Made by a program: the position numbers and the translations under genes. Below, piece after piece: positions 1 through 7,924 of a stretch of 64,000 nucleotides of DNA (the stretch's first letter is position 1; each line of letters begins with the position of its first letter). The stretch is from assembly GCA_963674805.2 (NCBI GenBank), contig CAXXNY010000022.1, forward strand, positions 62,001 to 126,000. The letters run 5' to 3'. This stretch comes from CALMFG01 sp963674805. GTDB taxonomy: Bacteria; Bacillota; Clostridia; Christensenellales; CALMFG01. The notes beneath the pieces were generated by a model, which ran no database searches, was not told the DNA's origin, and saw only the letters and a program-made list of their open reading frames with translations.

Positions 1-959
1 CGCTTGGCTGTTACGAACTGCGCTATGCACTGGCCCGGAGCTTAAACAAAACCCGCGGCGTGGTATGCGACGCCGATCATATTCTCATCACCACCGGAGC
101 GGCGCAGGCCTTTGCCCTAACCGCACGCGTCCTTACGCCGAAAGAGCATGTCATCGTAGAGGATCCAATCAACAATGATATTTTGAAGATCATCAAGGCA
201 TCCGGCGCCGATGTCCACCCCGTTATCGTAGACGATCAGGGCATCCGTGCCGACCTGCTGCCCGACCTCAACACGGTTAAATATATCTTCACCACCCCGT
301 CCCATCACTTCCCTACAGGCGGTATCTTATCGGCCCAGCGCCGCATTGCGTTAATCCAGTACGCCGAGTCACACGGCGGATATGTGGTCGAAGACGATTA
401 TGACAGCGAATACCGCTTTACCGGCGCACCCATCCATTCACTCCAAAGCCTGAATCCCGACCGCGTCATCTATGTCGGCACGTTCAGCAAAAAGCTGTTC
501 CCTGCGCTGCGCATCGGCTATATGGTGCTGCCGCCCTCATTGATGGAGGCGTTTCTGAACGCCAAACATTTAGAGGACCTGCATTCTCCTGTGTTGGAGC
601 AGCTGACGCTGGCACGCTTCATACAGGACGGACTGCTGGACCGCTATATCGCAAAATCAAGGCGAGTCTATCAGGAAAAACGCCGTTGTCTGGTGGATGC
701 GCTGACACGGTATTTCGGCGGCCGTGTCATTGTGAAAGGCAGTGCAACAGGTATCCATTTAGTCGCTCAGTTCCCGGGTGTCCTTTTTGACAAAGAGAAG
801 TTCGACCGCCTTTTAGCCGGAGGCGTCCGTCTGTATCCGATCGACGATCATACTATCACCAAAGGATTATTTGACGACACCCTGATGATCGGGTACGGCA
901 ACATCAATAATGAACAAATTGAAGAAGGCATCCGGCGGATTCATGCGGTAATCACATAA
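1..959 (+). CDS. MocR-type (GntR/aminotransferase) transcriptional regulator, 5' end missing
   Basis: The reading frame is open from the first bases of the window, so only the C-terminal part of about 318 residues is present. It is a fold-type I aminotransferase domain. The PLP lysine lies in the segment GTFSKKLFPALRIGY, and the stretch GCYELRYALA near the window start followed by RGVVCDADHILITTGAAQ is typical of the domain start in MocR regulators. The N-terminal GntR winged helix must lie upstream of the window. MocR proteins (for example PdxR, GabR) use PLP as an effector-sensing cofactor and usually control PLP or amino-compound metabolism. A stand-alone aminotransferase is possible but less likely from the family pattern. 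The target genes are not visible here; the next gene is convergent. Confidence 0.82.
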   Translation, partial: LGCYELRYALARSLNKTRGVVCDADHILITTGAAQAFALTARVLTPKEHVIVEDPINNDILKIIKASGADVHPVIVDDQGIRADLLPDLNTVKYIFTTPSHHFPTGGILSAQRRIALIQYAESHGGYVVEDDYDSEYRFTGAPIHSLQSLNPDRVIYVGTFSKKLFPALRIGYMVLPPSLMEAFLNAKHLEDLHSPVLEQLTLARFIQDGLLDRYIAKSRRVYQEKRRCLVDALTRYFGGRVIVKGSATGIHLVAQFPGVLFDKEKFDRLLAGGVRLYPIDDHTITKGLFDDTLMIGYGNINNEQIEEGIRRIHAVIT

Positions 960-961
960 AA

Positions 962-984
962 ACACACCCTTATACGGATGTGTC
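962..984. terminator. Bidirectional hairpin terminator between convergent genes
   Basis: ACACA-C-CC pairs with GG-A-TGTGT around a short loop. CTTTT follows on the plus strand and TTTTTATG on the minus strand. It sits just past the MocR stop codon and about 40 bases past the end of the minus-strand methyltransferase gene, so it can serve both. Confidence 0.6.
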
Positions 985-1022
985 TTTTATGTCCTTATCT
1001 GAATTAGAATATTTGCTTGATT

Positions 1023-2018
1023 TTATTGGTTATAAAAGGCATTGATTGCCTCAAAATAAGCGTCGATATTATCCCAGCTTGATGCGGGCGGCAGGTCACA
1101 GCCCGTGGATATCGCGAAGTTATCGTATTTTGAGCAGGATTGGAGCAGGTTTGTCACCGCATCTTTCATCTCTTCCGGCGTGCCGTGTCTGAACAAAACC
1201 GGGTCTATATTCCCCATCACCATCAGGTCATTCGGCATCAGTTCCATAATCTGTACCATATCCATTGAATTGCCGAAATGATAAGCGTCTGCGCCCAGAG
1301 AAGCAATACCGTCAATACAGGGCACCACGTTCCCACAGTTATGATAGACAAAGATAAACTCCGTGTCCTTATAGGGCGCAATCATATCCCGGATATAGGC
1401 CGACGAAAACATCTCGCACAATTCCGGCGATAACAGCCCGGCAACCGGCTCCGCCATGACAACGCCGTCCGCTCCGGACTGTCTCAGCAGTTCAATATAC
1501 CCCTTGATAAATGCCGAAGCCTTCTTAAGCACCAGATTAACGGTTTCCGGTTCAATATAGCAGGCAACCATAATTTCTGTGATGTCCATCAGCCTGCCCG
1601 CCAGCGAGAACGGCCCGATAACGCCCGCAAACACCGGCCTGTCATTAATCAGTTCCTTGGCTTTCTTAATGCCTTCCGCATACAGAGCTGTTCTGCCCGC
1701 TCCGGCATTTGGAACCGCCAGCTTTTCCGCGTCCGCCATTGATGCTATAATTCTGTCTGTCACTGCCGCCACATCATCATCCGCAAACTTCAGCGGCGAA
1801 CCAAAAGCCTCGGCCTCAACCGACAAATCCATCATGGAAAGCGCCGCGCTCATCGGACACAGGTCGGCGACTATCTTCATCGCTTTCGCCTGTAAGTCCG
1901 CGTCGGTAATCAGTTCGGTCACGCTGACTCCCATTTTTTGCACTGCCGGAAAAGTCAACACCGGAAGCGTCAGTGTCCTATCCGTCTTCTGTTTTGTGAT
2001 CCATTGTTTTTCAGCCAT
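1023..2018 (-). CDS. MtaA/CmuA-type corrinoid:cofactor methyltransferase (URO-D superfamily)
   Basis: This 331-residue protein has the uroporphyrinogen decarboxylase TIM-barrel fold as used by MtaA/MtbA/CmuA methyltransferases. The likely zinc ligands are all present: His and Cys in HNCGN, and a later Cys in STGCDLPP followed by a conserved Asn (WDNID). MtaA-type enzymes move a methyl group from a methylcorrinoid protein to a thiol or pterin acceptor, so it probably works with the corrinoid protein encoded at 7263-7901. I chose the ATG at 2018 over a TTG one codon earlier; AGGGG lies upstream. A terminator (2274-2304) separates it from the upstream operon, and it has its own regulatory site at 2178-2213. 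It is not true HemE, since the ligands are of MtaA type and no haem genes are nearby. The acceptor is unknown. Confidence 0.82.
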   Translation of the reverse strand: MAEKQWITKQKTDRTLTLPVLTFPAVQKMGVSVTELITDADLQAKAMKIVADLCPMSAALSMMDLSVEAEAFGSPLKFADDDVAAVTDRIIASMADAEKLAVPNAGAGRTALYAEGIKKAKELINDRPVFAGVIGPFSLAGRLMDITEIMVACYIEPETVNLVLKKASAFIKGYIELLRQSGADGVVMAEPVAGLLSPELCEMFSSAYIRDMIAPYKDTEFIFVYHNCGNVVPCIDGIASLGADAYHFGNSMDMVQIMELMPNDLMVMGNIDPVLFRHGTPEEMKDAVTNLLQSCSKYDNFAISTGCDLPPASSWDNIDAYFEAINAFYNQ

Positions 2019-2177
2019 CAATATCCGTTCCCCTTTCTTACTCCCGGTGGTTTCTCCGGGAATTTTCTGATTTTATGACTTAACTCCACTTAATTCATAA
2101 AAATCGTTTGGCTCAAACACTTGATATTCTTCTGCTTTCTTTACTTTATACATATACTATATTTTCCCTTCACATGA

Positions 2178-2213
2178 CGTATAGGAATATTTAGCTATCC
2201 TTTGCACTATACC
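2178..2213 (-). promoter_or_regulatory. Putative AraC/PocR-regulator binding site A (direct repeats)
   Basis: This 36-bp stretch matches the site at 4661-4696 at 30 of 36 positions. On the plus strand it holds GGAATAT at 2184 and GCACTAT at 2204, two half-sites 20 bp apart, which is the usual arrangement for AraC-family dimers. It lies about 160 bp upstream of the methyltransferase start at 2018. The likely ligand is the AraC-type regulator at 7925-9175. The 2022-2322 interval otherwise holds only AT-rich leader sequence and the terminator of the upstream operon. Confidence 0.66.
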
Positions 2214-2273
2214 ATTATTTCCCTAAACGGTTTGAGCGCGAATCATATTTTACAGAGTTCAGTTTTTTTATAA

Positions 2274-2304
2274 GCAAAAAGCACATCCGTGAATTGAATG
2301 TGCT
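2274..2304 (-). terminator. Rho-independent terminator after the CobW-type gene
   Basis: Read on the minus strand, AGCACAT pairs with ATGTGCT around an 11-base loop and is followed by TTTTTG. It lies just past the stop of the CobW-type gene and ends the corrinoid operon before the separately controlled MtaA-type gene. Confidence 0.75.
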
Positions 2305-2322
2305 CTGTTATTAAAAGATCGG

Positions 2323-3237
2323 TTATGTCTGTTTAAAATCAATTAAATCCGGATACCATCCCGCAGCACGCGCCACACTGTCTTCCATCTTCAGTCCTCT
2401 GCCGGCCAGCGCTGTCAACCGGTTGATATGCGGCATACTGCCCTGATAGGGCGTCATCTTAACGTCCGCGCCGACACAGTCCACCAGCATCGTCCGGCCT
2501 TCCAATTCCACAAACCCTTTGATTCGGTAGGTGTCCTCGGCGACCATTTTTAAGAACCGTTCCAGCTGGTACAGCGACATATCATGGCGTACAATAATGG
2601 TCATTTTCCTTAAACTGACGTCCTTTAAGTGATATGCAGCTTCATCTTTTCCATCCGGTTTCTCTTGGTCAAACGCCAGCCATTCCGGCTTTAGTTTGCC
2701 GTAAGATGTCCGATAAATCGCCGTATCCGGCTTGCGCTGCGACAGCATCGCTTCAATCACTTTACACTGCGATTCGGTGACCATATCCGTTTTGTTGATA
2801 ATCAGCACATCACTGACCGATATCTGTTTGGCGCATACCCGCGCCGTTTCGATTACCTTATGGATATTCACCGCGTCAATGATGCCGATTGCGCCCTGAT
2901 AGTCGATGGCATCGAACTTCGGGTTTCTTAAGACTTCTTTGATGCTGGTCGGGTCGGACAATCCGGACGCTTCCACCAAAATCACTTCCGGATCCTCTGC
3001 GGCTGTCCGTTCCAGCGATTCCTCAAACTGGTCAATCCGGCAGGAGCAAAAGATCGATCCGTTGTTGATCTCTTCAACCGAAGCGCCTGTGGATTCGATC
3101 AAAGCGCCGTCTATGCCCTCCCTGCCGAATTCATTGACGATTACTTTAATTTTTTGTCCGGCAAACAGCCCCATCAAGTTCTTTAGCAGCGTTGTCTTGC
3201 CCGCGCCTAAGAATCCGGTAATCAGATATAGTTTCAT
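2323..3237 (-). CDS. CobW/COG0523-type G3E GTPase
   Basis: The 304-residue protein opens with a Walker A motif GFLGAGKTT (residues 8-16), has a CSC cysteine cluster at 64-66 typical of the metal-binding CxCC motif of this family, and an NKTD guanine-specificity motif near residue 150. The C-terminal CobW domain ends near residue 300. G3E GTPases of this group act as metallochaperones or insert metals or cofactors. The position, 6 bases after a URO-D methyltransferase and inside a corrinoid operon, suggests it loads zinc into the methyltransferases or assists corrinoid handling; this is inferred. There is no strong Shine-Dalgarno sequence of its own, so translation is probably coupled to the gene before it. 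Confidence 0.85.
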   Translation of the reverse strand: MKLYLITGFLGAGKTTLLKNLMGLFAGQKIKVIVNEFGREGIDGALIESTGASVEEINNGSIFCSCRIDQFEESLERTAAEDPEVILVEASGLSDPTSIKEVLRNPKFDAIDYQGAIGIIDAVNIHKVIETARVCAKQISVSDVLIINKTDMVTESQCKVIEAMLSQRKPDTAIYRTSYGKLKPEWLAFDQEKPDGKDEAAYHLKDVSLRKMTIIVRHDMSLYQLERFLKMVAEDTYRIKGFVELEGRTMLVDCVGADVKMTPYQGSMPHINRLTALAGRGLKMEDSVARAAGWYPDLIDFKQT

Positions 3238-3243
3238 GGTTGA

Positions 3244-4602
3244 TTATTTTCTCAGCTTATCGATCTCGCTGAACAGTTCTTCGCTGCTCGGAATAATCGA
3301 AGCAAATTTCAGCTCGCCGTTGATATAAATGGACGGCAGTTTCTGGACGCCCATTTTTTTGCACCGTGCGATGTTTTCCTTTTCGGTGAATTTATATTCC
3401 ACCAGGTCAATACCGTCGCCGTAATGCTCCTTACCCGCCATGGCCGCGCCCAGCATATAGGTACATGCCGCACAGGTTGCGGAATCCAGTGTGAAGACTT
3501 CGACCAGCGGACGCTCCAGATTTTCATAATCCGGCAGCTCAACCTCGATATCATCGTCCTGCGCCACATAGTTTTCGAGCATTATACGCGTTTCGTCGGT
3601 GTTTAACAGCGCCTGGGTGACCCCAATAGCGTTTTCTACCGGCACCTTATACGGCATATCGCATCCCGGCGCTACGATCAGGTTGGTTTTATTTTCGATG
3701 CGGTCCAGCATGTCGATGACGTACTTCATGTTGTCCTGCTGGGTGCCGTGTAGCATCACTGTGGTCAGCGGGATGTTGCCGCACATGGTGATATTATATT
3801 GGTCGCTGATTGCTTTTGCGGCGACGATGTCTACATTTTCATCGATTGCGATTGAATCGGGTTTTGTCTGGCACATTACCTCGATGTTTCGGGTTGCATC
3901 CCCGCAGACAAAGAATGAGGAAAGCGTCTTCTTTTCTCTAATAAAGTCGAAAATCTCACTGAACGGACCGCTTAAAAACTCTTCAAAATGAGCTGCCGAA
4001 ATCTGGGACACCAGCGGGTCTACCACCGCTATGACATCCATTCCGGCTTCGATATAATATTCGGCGACATTCATTGCGGCTTTTTTACAGAACGCCAGCA
4101 GGTTATGGACATACGTATCATCGTCGAACATGTCCATAAAAATGTCATTGCCGCGCAGATGCGACGCCAGCGTGAACGGTCCGCAGATCAGGCCGTAAAG
4201 CGCGGTTTCTCCGCCAACCGCATCTTTCATGCGTTTCATCACGTCCAAGATCATCGGCAGTCTGCCGTCTTCCTTTTGGGGCAGCGTGCATTCGCACGGA
4301 ATATTTTTTGTTTCTGTAAGCGGATGGCTTTTAACAGACGGCGGTGCGTCGTCCATCCACATCAGTTCGCAACCGAGTATTTCAGCTTCTACCTGTAAGT
4401 CAAAAACAATCGGCTGTCCGTCCGGTTTATACAGCCGGTTCACTTCCATCAGCGATTCAAACAGCTTATCGCCTTCGGTTAACACTTCCGTTGCGGTATG
4501 TCCAGCCAGTAATCCGGCATGCACACCGGCAAACGGCACCCATGGCACGCGTGATGCGGATCCATGGTTTAAAACGGTCAACAATAATTCTTTGGGGTTC
4601 AT
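3244..4602 (-). CDS. URO-D/MtaA-type methyltransferase with C-terminal thioredoxin-fold domain
   Basis: Residues 1 to about 345 form an MtaA/CmuA-like URO-D barrel. Residues about 360-452 look like a small thioredoxin-fold domain with a CAAC redox motif beginning at residue 377 and a KLPSIYING segment whose Pro near 423 is in the place of the cis-proline. In the barrel, the usual HxC zinc pair reads FVCG: the Cys is kept but the His two residues earlier is Phe. The later Cys is present in APGCDMP. The gene has its own leader with regulatory site B and a GGGAG ribosome binding site. Because the operon has no recognisable donor-specific methyltransferase of the MtaB or MttB kind, this protein may demethylate the substrate or may reduce a partner through its CAAC domain; both are guesses. 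Confidence 0.78.
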   Translation of the reverse strand: MNPKELLLTVLNHGSASRVPWVPFAGVHAGLLAGHTATEVLTEGDKLFESLMEVNRLYKPDGQPIVFDLQVEAEILGCELMWMDDAPPSVKSHPLTETKNIPCECTLPQKEDGRLPMILDVMKRMKDAVGGETALYGLICGPFTLASHLRGNDIFMDMFDDDTYVHNLLAFCKKAAMNVAEYYIEAGMDVIAVVDPLVSQISAAHFEEFLSGPFSEIFDFIREKKTLSSFFVCGDATRNIEVMCQTKPDSIAIDENVDIVAAKAISDQYNITMCGNIPLTTVMLHGTQQDNMKYVIDMLDRIENKTNLIVAPGCDMPYKVPVENAIGVTQALLNTDETRIMLENYVAQDDDIEVELPDYENLERPLVEVFTLDSATCAACTYMLGAAMAGKEHYGDGIDLVEYKFTEKENIARCKKMGVQKLPSIYINGELKFASIIPSSEELFSEIDKLRK

Positions 4603-4660
4603 TGGTTCGCTCCCTGTTATATCATTTTTATATTTGTATTTTATCGTTATGGTTTTCGGG

Positions 4661-4696
4661 CGTATAGGACTATTTGGTTATCTTTTGGACTATCCC
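4661..4696 (-). promoter_or_regulatory. Putative AraC/PocR-regulator binding site B (direct repeats)
   Basis: Plus-strand GGACTAT occurs twice, at 4667 and 4687, exactly 20 bp apart, inside a 36-bp block shared with site A. It sits in the 96-bp gap upstream of the URO-D/thioredoxin gene starting at 4602. Downstream on the minus strand, GATAAAATAC may be the -10 element, so a bound activator would sit where a -35 box is expected. Confidence 0.68.
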
Positions 4697-4698
4697 GC

Positions 4699-5382
4699 TT
4701 ATTTTTGAATCATTTCATGATAGAGATCGGAGTCAAAAGCGTCCCGCCGACCGATACAGCGCTCACGCTGGCAGAGTTTGCAGTTTGAAAAATTGGTGTC
4801 AGTTTCAAATGAAAATCCCGATACGCTTTTCGCCGGAATCATCAGCATGCTGTCGGTCAATTCAACGCCGGCAAGCCGTGCGCCGTTGCCGAGCAGCGCA
4901 AATAAATCCTGCTGATAGCTGATTGGGAAGTCAGGCAGTGATCCGGGATTCATATCCGAAAGCTGGCCCAGACTTAAATGCTGTTTGATGCGGGATTTAA
5001 AAGCCAAAATCGCCTGGTTCAATATTTCCTGCTTGATCCAGTCCGCCCAATACGCATAAAGCATATCGGTAACGGTCTTTGACCAGGTTTCCGCTTCCTG
5101 CCCGCAGGTGACCAGATAGGGAAAAACACGGTGCTTATCGTTCAGGTTTCGGCTGATCAGCTTACCTTCGATGCGTTTTCCGTCGATTACAACAAAATCT
5201 TCGCCGTGTGTGTCGATAAAACTGGTAGTATACACCGCTTTTGGCACAGCCGCCTGTTCGGCTTGTTCGCACAGCGATTTCAGCATACCAAAATCTTCGC
5301 TGTCCGGTTCCACGCGCATCCGTTTGGCCATGCGTTCCGCAGATAAAGTTATTTCTATTTGATCGATTAATACCGGTTCCAT
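4699..5382 (-). CDS. MetH activation-domain-like protein with C-terminal cysteine cluster
   Basis: The 227-residue protein resembles the AdoMet-binding activation domain of cobalamin-dependent methionine synthase. The segment NPGSLPDFPISYQQDLFALL and the downstream LTDSMLMIPAKSVSGF match the family's arginine/proline loop and PAxSVSG core. In MetH this domain binds AdoMet for reductive methylation of cob(II)alamin. Three cysteines close to the end (201, 204, 209; CxxCxxxxC) could bind an iron-sulphur cluster or metal. Stand-alone versions occur beside corrinoid methyltransferase genes, so a part in corrinoid reactivation with the adjacent RACE-type protein is likely. The ribosome binding site is CGGAG. 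Confidence 0.75.
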   Translation of the reverse strand: MEPVLIDQIEITLSAERMAKRMRVEPDSEDFGMLKSLCEQAEQAAVPKAVYTTSFIDTHGEDFVVIDGKRIEGKLISRNLNDKHRVFPYLVTCGQEAETWSKTVTDMLYAYWADWIKQEILNQAILAFKSRIKQHLSLGQLSDMNPGSLPDFPISYQQDLFALLGNGARLAGVELTDSMLMIPAKSVSGFSFETDTNFSNCKLCQRERCIGRRDAFDSDLYHEMIQK

Positions 5383-5413
5383 ATCGCTCTCCGTTTACGG
5401 TCTATACCGTGTC

Positions 5414-7237
5414 TCAGTCTTCAGGAAACATCATGGCATCCACATAAGCTTCCGTAAATCCGGGGTGCGATGACAATTCAATATAGTCAATCTCCGAAGT
5501 CATTTGATTAAACGCCTTTAGCGCCGCTTTGGACAGCAATGCCGCAGACGCGCCCGATCCTGCGGCATTCCCCGCAGACCGCGTCTTTTCTTTCAATGCT
5601 TCCGGCAAAAGTCCGATGCGCGCCGCATGTTCTGCATTAATATAGTTTCCGAAGCCGCCGGCCAGGTAAACCGTCTTCACGTCTTCCAGCGACAGCCCTG
5701 TTTCTTTCAGCAGTGTCACGATACCGCCTGCAATCGCCGCTTTGGCGTTCTGCAGTTCCCGGATATCACGCTGTGTTAAATACACCGCTTTTTCCGCTTC
5801 GTCTTCTCCGGCGATCAGAAATGCACGTTCATCATCTATGGTAATCAACCGTCCGTCATATTGCTTTGCTGTTTCTTCCGGAAGTTCATCCGGCTCATTC
5901 AGCCTTCCGGTCGGATCAAGAATGCCGCTGTCCAGCATACCCGCCGCCGCATCCACCAGCCCTGAGCCGCAGATGCCGATTGCCGGCGCTTGATCAATTG
6001 TTGTATAGCTGATGCCACCGGAAAAATCCACGGTATCCACCGCGCCTGTAATGCCGCCGACACCGCAGCGGATACGTGCACCTTCAAAGGCAGGCCCCGC
6101 GGCAACAGAACAAGCCGTCAGGCTGTCTTTATTCCCCAGCACGATTTCCGCATTTGTGCCGATATCCACCATCAGCGCAACATCTTCATTTTCCGTCATG
6201 CCGCAGGACAACACTGCGGCAACGGTGTCTGCGCCGACATACGCGGATACACACGGCAGGACCACAGCCGCACCCTGTTCATTGATCTTAATCCCGATAT
6301 CTGCTGGATCAATGCGGTGCATCGCTGTAGTCGCCGGAATGAACGGCGCCACCGCGATTGCAGTTGGATTTAATCCCATCAGCAGATGCATCATGGTTGT
6401 GTTGCCGGCAAAAACCGCCCCGTAAATCATATCGGTTGCGATTTCTGCCGTTTCTATTAAGACATCAAGCGTATCATTGATACACGAGATAATCAGGTCA
6501 TTCAATTCTTTCAGCCCGTCCTGTTCTTCGCCCGCGTGGTGGATTCTCGAAATCACATCCGCGCCGAACCGGCGCTGCGGATTTAAACAGGCATGAACCG
6601 CTTTTCGTTCGCCGGTGTTCAGGTCAAATAAATAAGCGGCAATTGTCGTCGTGCCAATATCAAACGCCGCGCCATAGCAGGCGTCTGTCCGGTCACCCGG
6701 CTCAATACCTATCCATTCCCCGTTAAAATCAATGAAACGAACAGAAAAATCATGCGCCCGTACAATATCGGGAATTCCCCGTAATTGTTTTAATTCAAGC
6801 GGCGGCGCAATCCCGCCCGCGTCCATCACCCGCCGGACATCATCCCGCTGGTCATTCAGGTCGGGCTTTTTCAGCTGCGCTTCCCGCTTTGAGACCACAG
6901 CATCCAGCCCGAACCGGGCTTCTGCGATGTCTGTCAGGATTTTGCTGTCGGCTTTGGGTGTATCAGGATAAATGTCCAGATCAGACTGAATATAAATATA
7001 ACAAGCCAGCCGGTAACCTTCCGAAGCTGCCTGTTCACCGAGCAGCGCTAACTCCCTGCCCTCCGCAGGCTGTCCGCCGCTGACTTTAATTCGGCATTTC
7101 CCGCAGGTGCCGCTTCCGGCGCACGGGGTGTCCAGAACAATTGACGCGTCCCGTAAAAAGCCGAGCAGATTGGTATCCGCTTCGGCTTCGATTTTACGTA
7201 TATTTTCTGGTTCATGTATGGTTATGGTATAGGTCAT
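5414..7237 (-). CDS. Reductive activator of corrinoid enzymes (RACE-type; 2Fe-2S ferredoxin plus ASKHA ATPase)
   Basis: The protein is 607 residues. An N-terminal plant-type [2Fe-2S] domain has Cys39, Cys45, Cys48 and Cys79 (spacing C-x5-C-x2-C-x30-C). A linker region leads to a C-terminal ASKHA ATPase-like domain with phosphate-binding segments FDIGTTTIAAYLFD and MVDIGTNAEIVLG and an adenosine segment VYLAGGFGNYI. Proteins of this build (RamA-like in role; RACE in acetogens) reduce inactive cob(II)alamin to cob(I)alamin on corrinoid proteins at the cost of ATP. It lies 25 bases after the corrinoid protein gene, which is the expected partner. AGGAG precedes the ATG closely. Confidence 0.92.
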   Translation of the reverse strand: MTYTITIHEPENIRKIEAEADTNLLGFLRDASIVLDTPCAGSGTCGKCRIKVSGGQPAEGRELALLGEQAASEGYRLACYIYIQSDLDIYPDTPKADSKILTDIAEARFGLDAVVSKREAQLKKPDLNDQRDDVRRVMDAGGIAPPLELKQLRGIPDIVRAHDFSVRFIDFNGEWIGIEPGDRTDACYGAAFDIGTTTIAAYLFDLNTGERKAVHACLNPQRRFGADVISRIHHAGEEQDGLKELNDLIISCINDTLDVLIETAEIATDMIYGAVFAGNTTMMHLLMGLNPTAIAVAPFIPATTAMHRIDPADIGIKINEQGAAVVLPCVSAYVGADTVAAVLSCGMTENEDVALMVDIGTNAEIVLGNKDSLTACSVAAGPAFEGARIRCGVGGITGAVDTVDFSGGISYTTIDQAPAIGICGSGLVDAAAGMLDSGILDPTGRLNEPDELPEETAKQYDGRLITIDDERAFLIAGEDEAEKAVYLTQRDIRELQNAKAAIAGGIVTLLKETGLSLEDVKTVYLAGGFGNYINAEHAARIGLLPEALKEKTRSAGNAAGSGASAALLSKAALKAFNQMTSEIDYIELSSHPGFTEAYVDAMMFPED

Positions 7238-7262
7238 GGTCTCCTAAGACGGCAGTCAGCCG

Positions 7263-7901
7263 TTATGATGCCTGGCAGATGCTCAGCGCAACATCGCTGG
7301 CGCTTGCGGCATCCGGTGTATAATAGTCAGCGCCGATGGACTCACAGAAATTCTGTGTAACAGGAGCGCCGCCGATCATCACTTTCACTTTATCCTTCAT
7401 GCCCTTTTCTTCAACCGCTTTGATGACGTCTTTCATCACGATCATCGTGGTGGTTAAGAGCGCGGAACACGCGATAATGTCGGCATTTTCCTGCTCAGCA
7501 GCTTCTACAAACCGTTCCGGCGATACATCTGTGCCGAGGTCCACCACTTCAATGCCCTTGCCTTCCATCATAATCTTAACAAGGTTCTTTCCGATATCGT
7601 GCAGGTCGCCCTTGACCGTGCCCAGAACAGCCTTGCCTCTTGATGCGGTATTGGCAGCAACCAAAACAGGTTTTAAGATATCCATACCCGCGTTCATCGC
7701 GCGCGCTGCAATCAATACTTCGGGAACATAGACCTCATTGTTCTTAAATTTTTCGCCGATAACGCTCATGCCGGCAAGCAGCCCTTCGTCCAGAATCGAC
7801 TGGGCGTCCATGCCTTCTTCCAGCGCTTTGGCTACCAGTTCCTTAACATTATTTGCTTTCCCCTGCTGCAAAAACATACTGATTTCACTTGTTATGCTCA
7901 C
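7263..7901 (-). CDS. Corrinoid (cobalamin-binding) methyltransferase protein, MtbC/MtaC type
   Basis: The protein is 212 residues. Residues 1 to about 85 form the helical cap domain and the rest a Rossmann-type B12-binding domain. The motif DLHDIG (residues 99-104) supplies His101 as the lower axial ligand of cobalt, followed by SALLTTT and GGAPVT, which complete the B12 signature. It carries the methyl group between a donor-specific methyltransferase and an MtaA-type acceptor methyltransferase. The start is GTG at 7901, with AGGAGG seven bases upstream. Its neighbours supply reactivation (RACE-type) and acceptor transfer (URO-D proteins), but no MtaB, MttB or MtgB-like donor enzyme was found in this window. 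Confidence 0.93.
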   Translation of the reverse strand: MSITSEISMFLQQGKANNVKELVAKALEEGMDAQSILDEGLLAGMSVIGEKFKNNEVYVPEVLIAARAMNAGMDILKPVLVAANTASRGKAVLGTVKGDLHDIGKNLVKIMMEGKGIEVVDLGTDVSPERFVEAAEQENADIIACSALLTTTMIVMKDVIKAVEEKGMKDKVKVMIGGAPVTQNFCESIGADYYTPDAASASDVALSICQAS

Positions 7902-7924
7902 GTTTGTTCCTCCTAGTTTTTTCG

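Noticed and set aside
1579..2070. 163-codon plus-strand ORF over the MtaA-type gene
   Set aside because: Antisense to a gene with clear metal ligands; no domain or ribosome binding site.
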